From CAZBEA01 sp964490835 (GTDB lineage: Bacteria; Patescibacteriota; Microgenomatia; Levybacterales; GWA1-39-11): a DNA stretch of 6,146 bases. The stretch spans positions 1-6,146 of the forward strand of contig CAZBEA010000072.1 in the NCBI GenBank assembly GCA_964490835.1. The letters run 5' to 3'. The notes beneath the pieces were generated by a model. It had not been told where the DNA came from. It saw only the letters and a program-made list of their open reading frames with translations, and searched no databases. Shown here piece after piece: positions 1 through 4,765 of the stretch; the first letter of the stretch is position 1, and each line of letters begins with the position of its first letter. A program made the translations under genes and the position numbers.

Positions 1-19
1 CGTCATTTTACGTATGGTA

Positions 20-48
20 ATTATATACTCATCTTGCTTCAAATGCAA
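20..48 (-). promoter_or_regulatory. Possible promoter downstream of rpsJ
   Basis: On the minus strand TTGCAT (43-48) lies 17 bases before TATAAT (20-25), which would start a transcript near position 13 running off the left edge. The -10 is perfect but the -35 matches only three of six bases. A 6-bp hairpin (32-37 with 45-50) lies in the spacer and -35 region. If real, the promoter would serve the next gene of the S10 operon, outside the window. Short AT-rich matches arise easily by chance, so confidence is low. Confidence 0.3.
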
Positions 49-105
49 GAGAAATTGAGGGTTTGGTTATTTGAAGTTTGAAAATTAAAAATAGAAACGA
101 AACCT

Positions 106-135
106 ACATCTTGATCTCATATGAGATTGAGATGT
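106..135 (-). terminator. Hairpin just after rpsJ, possible terminator
   Basis: Positions 106-120 and 121-135 form an imperfect inverted repeat of 15 bp per arm. The two central mismatches become tandem G-U wobbles in RNA, so the stem could pair throughout except for the few bases at its tip. It begins 13 bases past the rpsJ stop codon. A T-rich but interrupted stretch follows on the minus strand (about 105-80), so it could terminate or merely protect the rpsJ mRNA end. The outer arm duplicates the 3' end of rpsJ: bases 105-119 equal 150-164. Confidence 0.45.
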
Positions 136-148
136 ATGAACGAAGTGA

Positions 149-460
149 TTACATCTTGATCTCAACATTGACTCCAGAAGGGAGGTCGAGATGAATTAAG
201 TTCTCGATAGTGCTTTCTGTCGGGGTCATTATGTCAATTAGCCTTTTGTGGGTCTTTAACTGAAAGTGCTCCCGTGCGTCTTTATCGATAAAAGCAGCCT
301 TATTTACCGTAAAAACAGTCCTGTCTGAAGGCAATGGAATAGGACCGACAACTTTTGCGCCGGTTCTAAGTGCCGTATCAATAATTTGTTGACACGTACT
401 ATCAATGATCCTAGGATCATAACTTTTTAATTTTACTCTAATTCTTCCTTTTGATGCCAT
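149..460 (-). CDS. rpsJ: 30S ribosomal protein S10
   Basis: The 103-residue product is full length for bacterial S10 (usually 100-105 residues) and is recognisable along its whole length, with IRVKLKSYD near the N-terminus, GPIPLPS near residue 40 and THKRLIDI in the middle. S10 is part of the head of the small ribosomal subunit; the same protein, called NusE, joins NusB in transcription antitermination. It lies 89 bases downstream of tuf on the same strand, the order found at the str/S10 junction in many bacteria. The ATG at 458-460 is chosen because the protein starts as S10 should. No good Shine-Dalgarno lies at normal distance: the nearest purine run, GCGAGG, is in the 3' arm of the preceding hairpin, about 13 bases away. 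Confidence 0.97.
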   Translation of the reverse strand: MASKGRIRVKLKSYDPRIIDSTCQQIIDTALRTGAKVVGPIPLPSDRTVFTVNKAAFIDKDAREHFQLKTHKRLIDIMTPTESTIENLIHLDLPSGVNVEIKM

Positions 461-466
461 ATCTAC

Positions 467-492
467 AAAAAAACCTCGCGCGAAGCGAGGTT
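467..492 (-). terminator. Terminator or attenuator directly before rpsJ
   Basis: A perfect 8-bp stem (472-479 with 485-492, loop of five) is followed on the minus strand by seven T residues (473-467). This is the classic shape of an intrinsic terminator. It would end tuf transcripts, but the T-run finishes only six bases before the rpsJ ATG, leaving no room for a promoter between them. It must therefore be leaky or conditional, or rpsJ transcripts must start upstream of it. That makes an attenuator in the rpsJ leader as plausible as a plain terminator. The only purine-rich site near rpsJ lies inside the stem. Confidence 0.7.
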
Positions 493-549
493 ATTACCAT
501 TTTCTGCCGTAACTCAATTTTCTAATGTGCGATACCAGATAAGATTAAC

Positions 550-1734
550 TTATTTAGTAATTTTGGTAACAACTCCTGCTCCAACTGTCTTTCCACCTTC
601 TCTTATTGCAAATCTCATTCCTTCTTCCATAGCAACAGGTACAATAAGTGTTACATTCATCTTAGCGTTGTCTCCCGGCATAACCATCTCAACGCCTTCT
701 TGAAGCTTTATTTCACCAGTAACATCGGTTGTTCTGATGTAAAATTGCGGTCTGTATCCTGAGAAGAATGGTGTGTGTCTTCCGCCTTCTTCTTTAGTTA
801 AAATATAAACTTCAGCCTCAAATTCTGTATGAGGAGTAATAGAACCAGGCTTTGCAAGAACTTGTCCTCTTTCAACATCTTTCTTTTCAATGCCACGAAG
901 AAGTAATCCTGCATTATCTCCGGCTTGACCTTCATCCAATTGCTTCCTAAACATTTCAATTCCGGTAACAATAGTTTTTGATGATGGCTTAATACCTACG
1001 ATTTCAACTTCCTCATTGATCTTTACGATTCCTCTCTCAATTCGGCCTGTTACGACAGTACCACGGCCTTTAATTGAGAAAACATCCTCAACAGGCATTA
1101 AGAATGGCTTATCAACAGGTCTTTCAGGGGTAGGAATATATTTATCAACGGCATCCATAAGGTCAAGAATTGCCTTTTCAGAATCCGCATCACCTTCAAT
1201 AGCTTTCAAAGCAGAACCTCTTATGATAGGAGCGTTATCGCCATCATAGTCATACTTGTTAAGTAATTCTCTTACTTCCATTTCAACAAGCTCCAAGAGC
1301 TCTGCATCTTGCACCATGTCGACTTTGTTAAGGAAAACTACAATCTTTGGCACACCAACCTGATTTGCAAGAAGAATGTGTTCACGAGTCTGTGGCATTG
1401 GTCCGTCAGGAGCAGATACAACAAGTATTGCACCGTCCATTTGAGCAGCACCTGTGATCATGTTTTTGATGTAATCAGCATGGCCTGGAGCGTCAATGTG
1501 AGCGTAATGCCTGCTTTCTGTCTCGTATTCTTGGTGGGAAATGTTAATGGTAACTCCTCTTTCTCTTTCCTCGGGAGCGTTATCAATGTCTTCGTATTTT
1601 CTAGCTTCTGCAAAGCCCTTCTTTGCAAGAACAGTCGTTATTGCAGCTGTTGTTGTAGTCTTACCATGGTCGACATGACCAATGGTACCGATATTAACGT
1701 GTGGTTTTGTTCTGTCAAATTTTGCTGTTGCCAT
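550..1734 (-). CDS. tuf: Translation elongation factor EF-Tu
   Basis: The 394-residue GTPase is the normal length for bacterial EF-Tu. It carries aminoacyl-tRNA to the ribosomal A site, hydrolysing GTP on correct codon pairing. All G-domain motifs are visible: GHVDHGKT at residues 19-26 (P-loop), RGVTINIS around 59-66 (switch I, with the conserved Thr), DAPGH at 81-85 (switch II), NKVD at 136-139 and GSALK at 173-177 (guanine recognition). Domains 2 and 3 follow and end in VVTKITK. The ATG at 1732-1734 is the family start. There is no clear Shine-Dalgarno; the 37 bases between the leader hairpin and the ATG are AT-rich and probably unstructured. Transcription is probably from the promoter at 1795-1823. 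Confidence 0.99.
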   Translation of the reverse strand: MATAKFDRTKPHVNIGTIGHVDHGKTTTTAAITTVLAKKGFAEARKYEDIDNAPEERERGVTINISHQEYETESRHYAHIDAPGHADYIKNMITGAAQMDGAILVVSAPDGPMPQTREHILLANQVGVPKIVVFLNKVDMVQDAELLELVEMEVRELLNKYDYDGDNAPIIRGSALKAIEGDADSEKAILDLMDAVDKYIPTPERPVDKPFLMPVEDVFSIKGRGTVVTGRIERGIVKINEEVEIVGIKPSSKTIVTGIEMFRKQLDEGQAGDNAGLLLRGIEKKDVERGQVLAKPGSITPHTEFEAEVYILTKEEGGRHTPFFSGYRPQFYIRTTDVTGEIKLQEGVEMVMPGDNAKMNVTLIVPVAMEEGMRFAIREGGKTVGAGVVTKITK

Positions 1735-1763
1735 ATTTTTATTATTATACTCTGGCTTGTGCC

Positions 1764-1788
1764 AAAAGAAAACACCTTTTTAAGGTGT
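1764..1788 (-). promoter_or_regulatory. Terminator-like hairpin at the 5' end of tuf mRNA
   Basis: A perfect 7-bp stem, ACACCTT with AAGGTGT (1782-1788 with 1772-1778, loop of three), is followed on the minus strand by TTTTCTTTT (1772-1764). The start site predicted from the promoter at 1795-1823 is about 1788, so the transcript would begin with this hairpin. It could be a 5' stability element or a weak attenuator. It resembles the hairpin plus T-run before rpsJ. The stem is short and the T-run is broken by a C. Confidence 0.5.
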
Positions 1789-1794
1789 GAAAGA

Positions 1795-1823
1795 ATAATA
1801 CAACAACTTTTTTTGTACGTCAA
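1795..1823 (-). promoter_or_regulatory. tuf promoter
   Basis: On the minus strand TTGACG (1818-1823) and TATTAT (1795-1800) are separated by exactly 17 bases. Each differs from the sigma-70-type consensus at one position. The predicted start, near 1788, gives a leader of about 54 bases. A second TATAAT-like hexamer (1744-1749) lies close to the ATG but has no good -35. This promoter overlaps the divergent one for the hydrolase gene. Confidence 0.75.
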
Positions 1824-1837
1824 TAGGTAATTTTGCC

Positions 1838-1846
1838 TGTTATAAT
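1838..1846 (+). promoter_or_regulatory. Extended -10 promoter giving a leaderless mRNA
   Basis: TGT followed by TATAAT (1841-1846) is a perfect extended -10 element. No good -35 is seen 17 bases upstream, which fits the extended -10 class. The expected start, about seven bases after the -10, is the A of the ATG at 1853, so the mRNA would have little or no leader and no Shine-Dalgarno. The spacer region contains the -35 of the divergent tuf promoter, so the two may compete for polymerase. Confidence 0.6.
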
Positions 1847-1852
1847 TCTCGT

Positions 1853-2854
1853 ATGATTTACCTTACTATACTGGGATTTGGAATAGGGGCTTTTATCATT
1901 GTGTATCTTTATCAGCTCGTCATAACCTCAAAAATACCTACTATAGAAAAAGTCATATTTCTATTTATTCTAAGCGGAATTCTTATAACCTCCTCCTATA
2001 TAAGACTTCAATTTATCGAAAGTGACAGTCTTGAGGCAAAAGCTCTAAGGCCAATAGCATCCCCCATAGAAAAAGGCGTTGAATTTGTTACGACTGCAAG
2101 AATGTCAACTGAGCTCGAAAAAACAATTCTTCCGCTTCTTGCAAATGAAAAAGGAGATTATTCTGTTGTTATAAAAAACCTTAAGACAGGCGAATTCTAT
2201 AACCTTAATGAAAAACATATATATACCTCCGCAAGTCTTTATAAATTATGGACTATGGGCACTGTCTTTCAGCAAATAAAAGACGGTAAATTGACTATGG
2301 ACAAAACCTTATCGGCAAGCATCCCCACACTTAACGCAGCATTTAATCTAGGGGACGATGCGGAAGCAACACAAGGGGCAATCACCCGGACAGTTGAGGA
2401 TGCGGTTGAGCAGATGATAACAATTTCTCATAATTATTCCGCGATCCTTCTTACATACACAGTAAAAAATGCAACTGTTCAGAAATTTTTAGCCGATAAT
2501 CAATTCACTTCTTCCCAAACAAAAACCATCCCGACAACAACACCGGAAGACATAGCAAAGTATTTTGAAAAACTTTACAAAGGAGAACTTATATCAAAAG
2601 AAGCGTCGAATCAAATGCTTGAGATATTAAAACGTCAAGAGCTCAACGATAGAATTCCCAAATATTTACCGGAAAAAACTGTTATCGCACACAAAACAGG
2701 AGAGCTGTATGGTGTCAAACACGATGCAGGAATAGTATTTTCACCCAAAGGTGACTACATAATAATACTTATGTCAGATACCGCCTCTCAAGCTCATGCC
2801 GCAGAAGTTGAGGCAAAAATCTCAAAAGCCGTGTGGGAATATTTTAATAAGTAA
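1853..2854 (+). CDS. Membrane-anchored serine hydrolase, class A beta-lactamase fold
   Basis: The 333-residue protein has two hydrophobic segments (about residues 4-24 and 34-54), then an extracytoplasmic domain. Active-site motifs of the serine beta-lactamase and penicillin-binding protein superfamily are present in order: SLYK at 128-131 (nucleophile Ser128, Lys131), SHN at 192-194 (the SxN motif) and KTG at 281-283. TTTPEDIAKYF near 228 matches the TTP-type helix of class A enzymes. The stretch before it is short and lacks the ExxLN omega-loop motif that supplies the deacylating Glu166, so true beta-lactamase activity is doubtful. A role in cell-wall peptide processing or acyl binding is an inference. 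The start follows from the leaderless promoter. Its stop codon lies one base from that of the convergent RT gene. Confidence 0.85.
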   Translation: MIYLTILGFGIGAFIIVYLYQLVITSKIPTIEKVIFLFILSGILITSSYIRLQFIESDSLEAKALRPIASPIEKGVEFVTTARMSTELEKTILPLLANEKGDYSVVIKNLKTGEFYNLNEKHIYTSASLYKLWTMGTVFQQIKDGKLTMDKTLSASIPTLNAAFNLGDDAEATQGAITRTVEDAVEQMITISHNYSAILLTYTVKNATVQKFLADNQFTSSQTKTIPTTTPEDIAKYFEKLYKGELISKEASNQMLEILKRQELNDRIPKYLPEKTVIAHKTGELYGVKHDAGIVFSPKGDYIIILMSDTASQAHAAEVEAKISKAVWEYFNK

Positions 2855-2855
2855 A

Positions 2856-3872
2856 TTATGCATTTATAATTTGCTTTATTCTTCTTCTTATTCTATTCGT
2901 GTAAGCATGCTTCAATATTCCCATATACGACGCTGTAGATTGTTTGAAGCTATATTTCGTTATTCTTCCCGCTTGATGCAAACTGAATTGCTCCTCAACT
3001 TTCCTTAGGATTCTTCGCTTAGTTTTTGTCCTGACAGTCTGATAGTGGGGCAACGAAACATATCCCACAAAATCAATTCCACAGCCTAATTTGCGAAAAA
3101 TAGTTTTTCGTGGGTGTAATTCAAGCTGTAGAGTGTCAAACAAGAAACCTTCAATCTTCTCTAAGTGTTTTTCTAAAATAGTCTTATCTTTATGCAGCAA
3201 TAGAAAGTCATCTGCATATCTTAGGTAATATTTTACTTTAAGCTGATGTTTTACAAACTGGTCGAGTTCATTAAGATAGATATTCGCAAACAATTGTGAG
3301 GTCAAGTTTCCGATCGGAATCCCCTTTCCTTCCCCATAACTTTCAACAATTTCCTCTATAAGCCAAAACAAATCATCGTCTTTTATTCGCTTTCTAATTA
3401 TGGCAAGCAATATTTCGTGGTTTACACTATCAAAGAATTTCTTGATGTCAGATTTTACAGCCCAGCAATTTCTTGTATAGTTTTTTGAAACCTTACGGGC
3501 ATAACTAACAAGTTTTTTGAAACCTTTGTGAGTACCATAATTTTTGCGGCACGAATAAGAATCTGAAATAAAAGTGGGATCAAATATTGGGTTTAGGGCT
3601 TTAAATAACGCGTGATGGACAACTCTATCCCTTACTCCTGCTTTGTGAATATGACGTAACTTTGGGTCGGTTACATAGAAGCCAGTGTAGGGTAGATGTC
3701 TGTATGTTTTAATTTTAAGCTGGTGATGAAGTTCAAAGGTGTTATCTTCTAGGTTCTTTTCGAACAAACCAACTCCCTTTTTATGACGCTTTCCCTTCTT
3801 AAATTCTTCCCAAGCTTGTAAAAGATTTTCAACTGATATAGTCTGTTGGTAGAGATTATGAAACGTTTTCAA
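2856..3872 (-). CDS. DGR reverse transcriptase
   Basis: The 338-residue protein makes mutagenic cDNA from TR RNA. Visible RT motifs are AVKSDIKKFFDSVNH around 138-152 with catalytic Asp142, IPIGNLTSQLFANI at 185-198, YADD at 219-222 with the catalytic Asp pair, and GCGIDFVGYV at 263-272. The IGNxxSQ form, with Gln193 where most RTs have QGxxxSP, is the hallmark of DGR RTs. There is no maturase or endonuclease domain, and the length suits the family. The start is a TTG at 3870-3872: an in-frame TGA two codons upstream excludes extension, GAGGTGA (3880-3886) lies seven bases before it, and the N-terminus MKTFHNLY looks typical. The pentanucleotide tract abuts this Shine-Dalgarno. The 5' end overlaps a plus-strand ATG (3858) possibly linked to avd. 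Confidence 0.95.
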   Translation of the reverse strand: MKTFHNLYQQTISVENLLQAWEEFKKGKRHKKGVGLFEKNLEDNTFELHHQLKIKTYRHLPYTGFYVTDPKLRHIHKAGVRDRVVHHALFKALNPIFDPTFISDSYSCRKNYGTHKGFKKLVSYARKVSKNYTRNCWAVKSDIKKFFDSVNHEILLAIIRKRIKDDDLFWLIEEIVESYGEGKGIPIGNLTSQLFANIYLNELDQFVKHQLKVKYYLRYADDFLLLHKDKTILEKHLEKIEGFLFDTLQLELHPRKTIFRKLGCGIDFVGYVSLPHYQTVRTKTKRRILRKVEEQFSLHQAGRITKYSFKQSTASYMGILKHAYTNRIRRRIKQIINA

Positions 3873-3879
3873 ACATCAC

Positions 3880-3886
3880 TCACCTC
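3880..3886 (-). promoter_or_regulatory. Ribosome-binding site of the RT gene
   Basis: GAGGTGA on the minus strand is a strong Shine-Dalgarno, seven bases before the TTG start codon. It decides that start, as no ATG is available. The pentamer tract begins at the next base (3887), so tract length changes the RT leader directly upstream of this site. Confidence 0.75.
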
Positions 3887-3920
3887 ACAGAACAGAACAG
3901 AACAGAACAGAACAGAACAG
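3887..3920. repeat. Pentanucleotide tandem repeat (ACAGA)6.8
   Basis: Six perfect copies of ACAGA plus ACAG fill 34 bases. The tract lies between the RT Shine-Dalgarno (ends at 3886) and the conserved N-terminal codons of avd. Five-base units shift reading frame when copy number changes, as in known slipped-strand switches. All three plus-strand frames cross the tract without stops, encoding repeats of T-E-Q-N-R or shifted equivalents. The tract itself is certain; its function is inference. Confidence 0.95.
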
Positions 3921-3973
3921 GTAGAAATCTTGACATACCTATTTTCCAGAAGCTATACGACTTCTACAAATTA

Positions 3974-4273
3974 TTGTATCAATACACAAAACTCTTTCCC
4001 AAAAAAGATAGGTATAGTCTAGGAGGGAAATTAGAAACAAATACTCTTCTTATATTAGAAAGCATAATATTCGCAAGTCAAACAAAAGGAGAAAAGAAAA
4101 TCTCTGTCCTAGAGGATGCGAGTGTTAAGTTGGATATACTTAAAATTCTCATAAGACTTGGGAAAGACATTCAAGTGCTTGATAACAAGAAATATTTAGA
4201 ATTACAAACTCTTCTTCAAGAAATAGGTAAAATGCTTGGCGGCTGGTTAAGATCCGCCAAGCAAAATACCTGA
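3974..4273 (+). CDS. avd: Avd-like DGR accessory protein (four-helix bundle)
   Basis: The 99 residues counted from the TTG at 3974 look like the four-helix accessory protein of DGRs, related to the 23S rRNA intervening-sequence protein family. Recognisable parts are KLFPKKDRYSLG (6-17), KLDILKILIRLG (52-63), LDNKKYLELQ (69-78) and EIGKMLGGW (83-91). In the Bordetella phage system Avd is a basic pentamer that binds the RT and TR RNA and is needed for cDNA synthesis; here that role is inferred from family and context. The TTG lacks a Shine-Dalgarno and omits conserved residues encoded from about 3929, so the true 5' end is uncertain and the gene may be out of frame with its start in this assembly. 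It is on the opposite strand to RT, TR and target. The stop lies 11 bases from TR. Confidence 0.82.
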   Translation: MYQYTKLFPKKDRYSLGGKLETNTLLILESIIFASQTKGEKKISVLEDASVKLDILKILIRLGKDIQVLDNKKYLELQTLLQEIGKMLGGWLRSAKQNT

Positions 4274-4284
4274 ATTTAGCACTT

Positions 4285-4313
4285 CTGAAGGAACCCAGAC
4301 GCCCCGCCACAGT
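4285..4313 (-). other. TR end matching the homing start (IMH* region)
   Basis: The 29 bases at the sense-strand 3' end of TR are identical to 4772-4800 in VR and GC-rich, then similarity stops abruptly. In characterised DGRs the equivalent TR segment is called IMH* and its VR partner is where cDNA integration initiates. Only the position and identity are seen here. Confidence 0.7.
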
Positions 4314-4412
4314 TGTAGTTGCTGTTGTTGAACCACCTGTTGTTCAGGTACAACGTATCATCGTCGTTGACGTTGAAATACAGGACGTTGTCGAACTTGT
4401 CACCAGTATCGA
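4285..4412 (-). repeat. DGR template repeat (TR)
   Basis: These 128 bases match 4772-4899 at a constant offset of 487 with no gaps. All 18 differences are at positions that are T on the plus strand, meaning A in the sense (minus) strand; none of the 94 other positions differs. The next two T positions reached (4413, 4414) also differ, and the first non-A mismatch is 4415. In the target frame TR would encode nine AAC (Asn) codons, typical of TRs because randomising the two A bases of AAC samples many residues without making stops. TR should be transcribed on the minus strand as non-coding RNA, running on across antisense avd towards the RT gene. Confidence 0.96.
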
Positions 4413-4673
4413 TTGTACTTTATTCCCGAAAAGCGCACCGGCAATTTATTGTAAAAATATTTTGCCTGAATTTTATTTATCCACCAGCTGGCGGACCAAA
4501 AGGAACAAAGCATGCAATGCTAAATCCATTTTGTACTCTTTTCTTTTCCGTAAAAAAGAAAACTCTGACTCAAAAAATTTTAGGATTTCGGTAAGACAAA
4601 ACCGTAGTTTTATCTGTATTAACCTAATCTCAAAATAAATTGTAGGAAAATATGAATGTAAAAGAAAGTAGGA
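4413..4673. other. TR upstream spacer with small hairpins, no gene
   Basis: I see no convincing gene here. Structures present are a near-perfect palindrome at 4480-4495 centred on CCAGCTGG, a 9-bp purine/pyrimidine hairpin (4539-4547 with 4554-4562, loop of six), and a hairpin at 4594-4602 with 4607-4615 (loop of four, one wobble in minus-strand RNA). All lie upstream of TR in its sense direction, so they would be in the 5' part of a TR transcript or in its promoter region. No TR promoter with both good hexamers was found; TACAAT-like hexamers occur without matching -35s. An 18-codon minus-strand ORF ending at 4473 is not credible alone. Confidence 0.5.
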
Positions 4674-4703
4674 GCCCCACCGTTTCTCCCGAAACGGTGG
4701 GGC
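4674..4703 (-). other. Hairpin downstream of VR (DGR target-site type), GGGA loop
   Basis: GCCCCACCGTTTC (4674-4686) pairs perfectly with 4691-4703, a 13-bp GC-rich stem with a four-base loop. On the target's sense strand the loop reads GGGA, matching the GRNA loops of hairpin or cruciform elements that stimulate DGR homing downstream of VR. It lies 68 bases past the end of VR, further than in the Bordetella phage. No counterpart follows TR, as expected if it marks the recipient site. It may also act as the target gene terminator, though the following minus-strand sequence (CTCCTACTTTCTTTT) is only moderately T-rich. Confidence 0.78.
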
Positions 4704-4765
4704 AGGAGCAAACTCAAGAACAAGGAATACGAGGAAAGCAAATTTCCAAGATCCCAAGACCAAGT

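Larger units (their letters stand above)
3858..3973 (+). other. Upstream frames of avd: probable N-terminus, start unresolved
   Basis: The avd frame stays open from 3842 to the stop at 4273. From about 3929 it encodes LDIPIFQKLYDFYKL, which looks like the usual first helix of Avd proteins, so the real product probably starts upstream of the TTG at 3974. No ATG, GTG or TTG occurs in that frame between 3842 and 3974. The nearest ATG, 3858-3860, is in another frame and ends at a TAG after entering the avd region out of register. By codon counting, removing one 5-base unit from the tract at 3887-3920 (or adding two) would join that ATG to the avd frame with no stop. The ATG lies inside the antisense 5' end of the RT gene and has only a weak AGAG upstream. 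Confidence 0.5.

Noticed and set aside
1309..1830. 173-codon plus-strand open frame opposite tuf
   Set aside because: Antisense shadow of tuf, with a Cys/Ser-rich composition and no recognisable motif.
2856..3872. RT considered as a group II intron or retron reverse transcriptase
   Set aside because: No maturase domain or intron RNA is seen, the SQ motif is the DGR form, and a TR/VR pair with A-specific changes is present.
3930..3959. TTGACA with TATACG 18 bases later, a possible plus-strand promoter inside the avd 5' region
   Set aside because: It overlaps codons that appear to encode the conserved LDIPIFQKLYD stretch, the -10 is weak and the spacing is 18. Probably coincidence, though it could explain initiation at the TTG at 3974.
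4480..4495. Palindrome centred on CCAGCTGG considered as a recombination or attachment site
   Set aside because: Only one copy is seen here and no integrase is nearby. It could equally be a dispersed intergenic palindrome; a genome-wide count would be needed.
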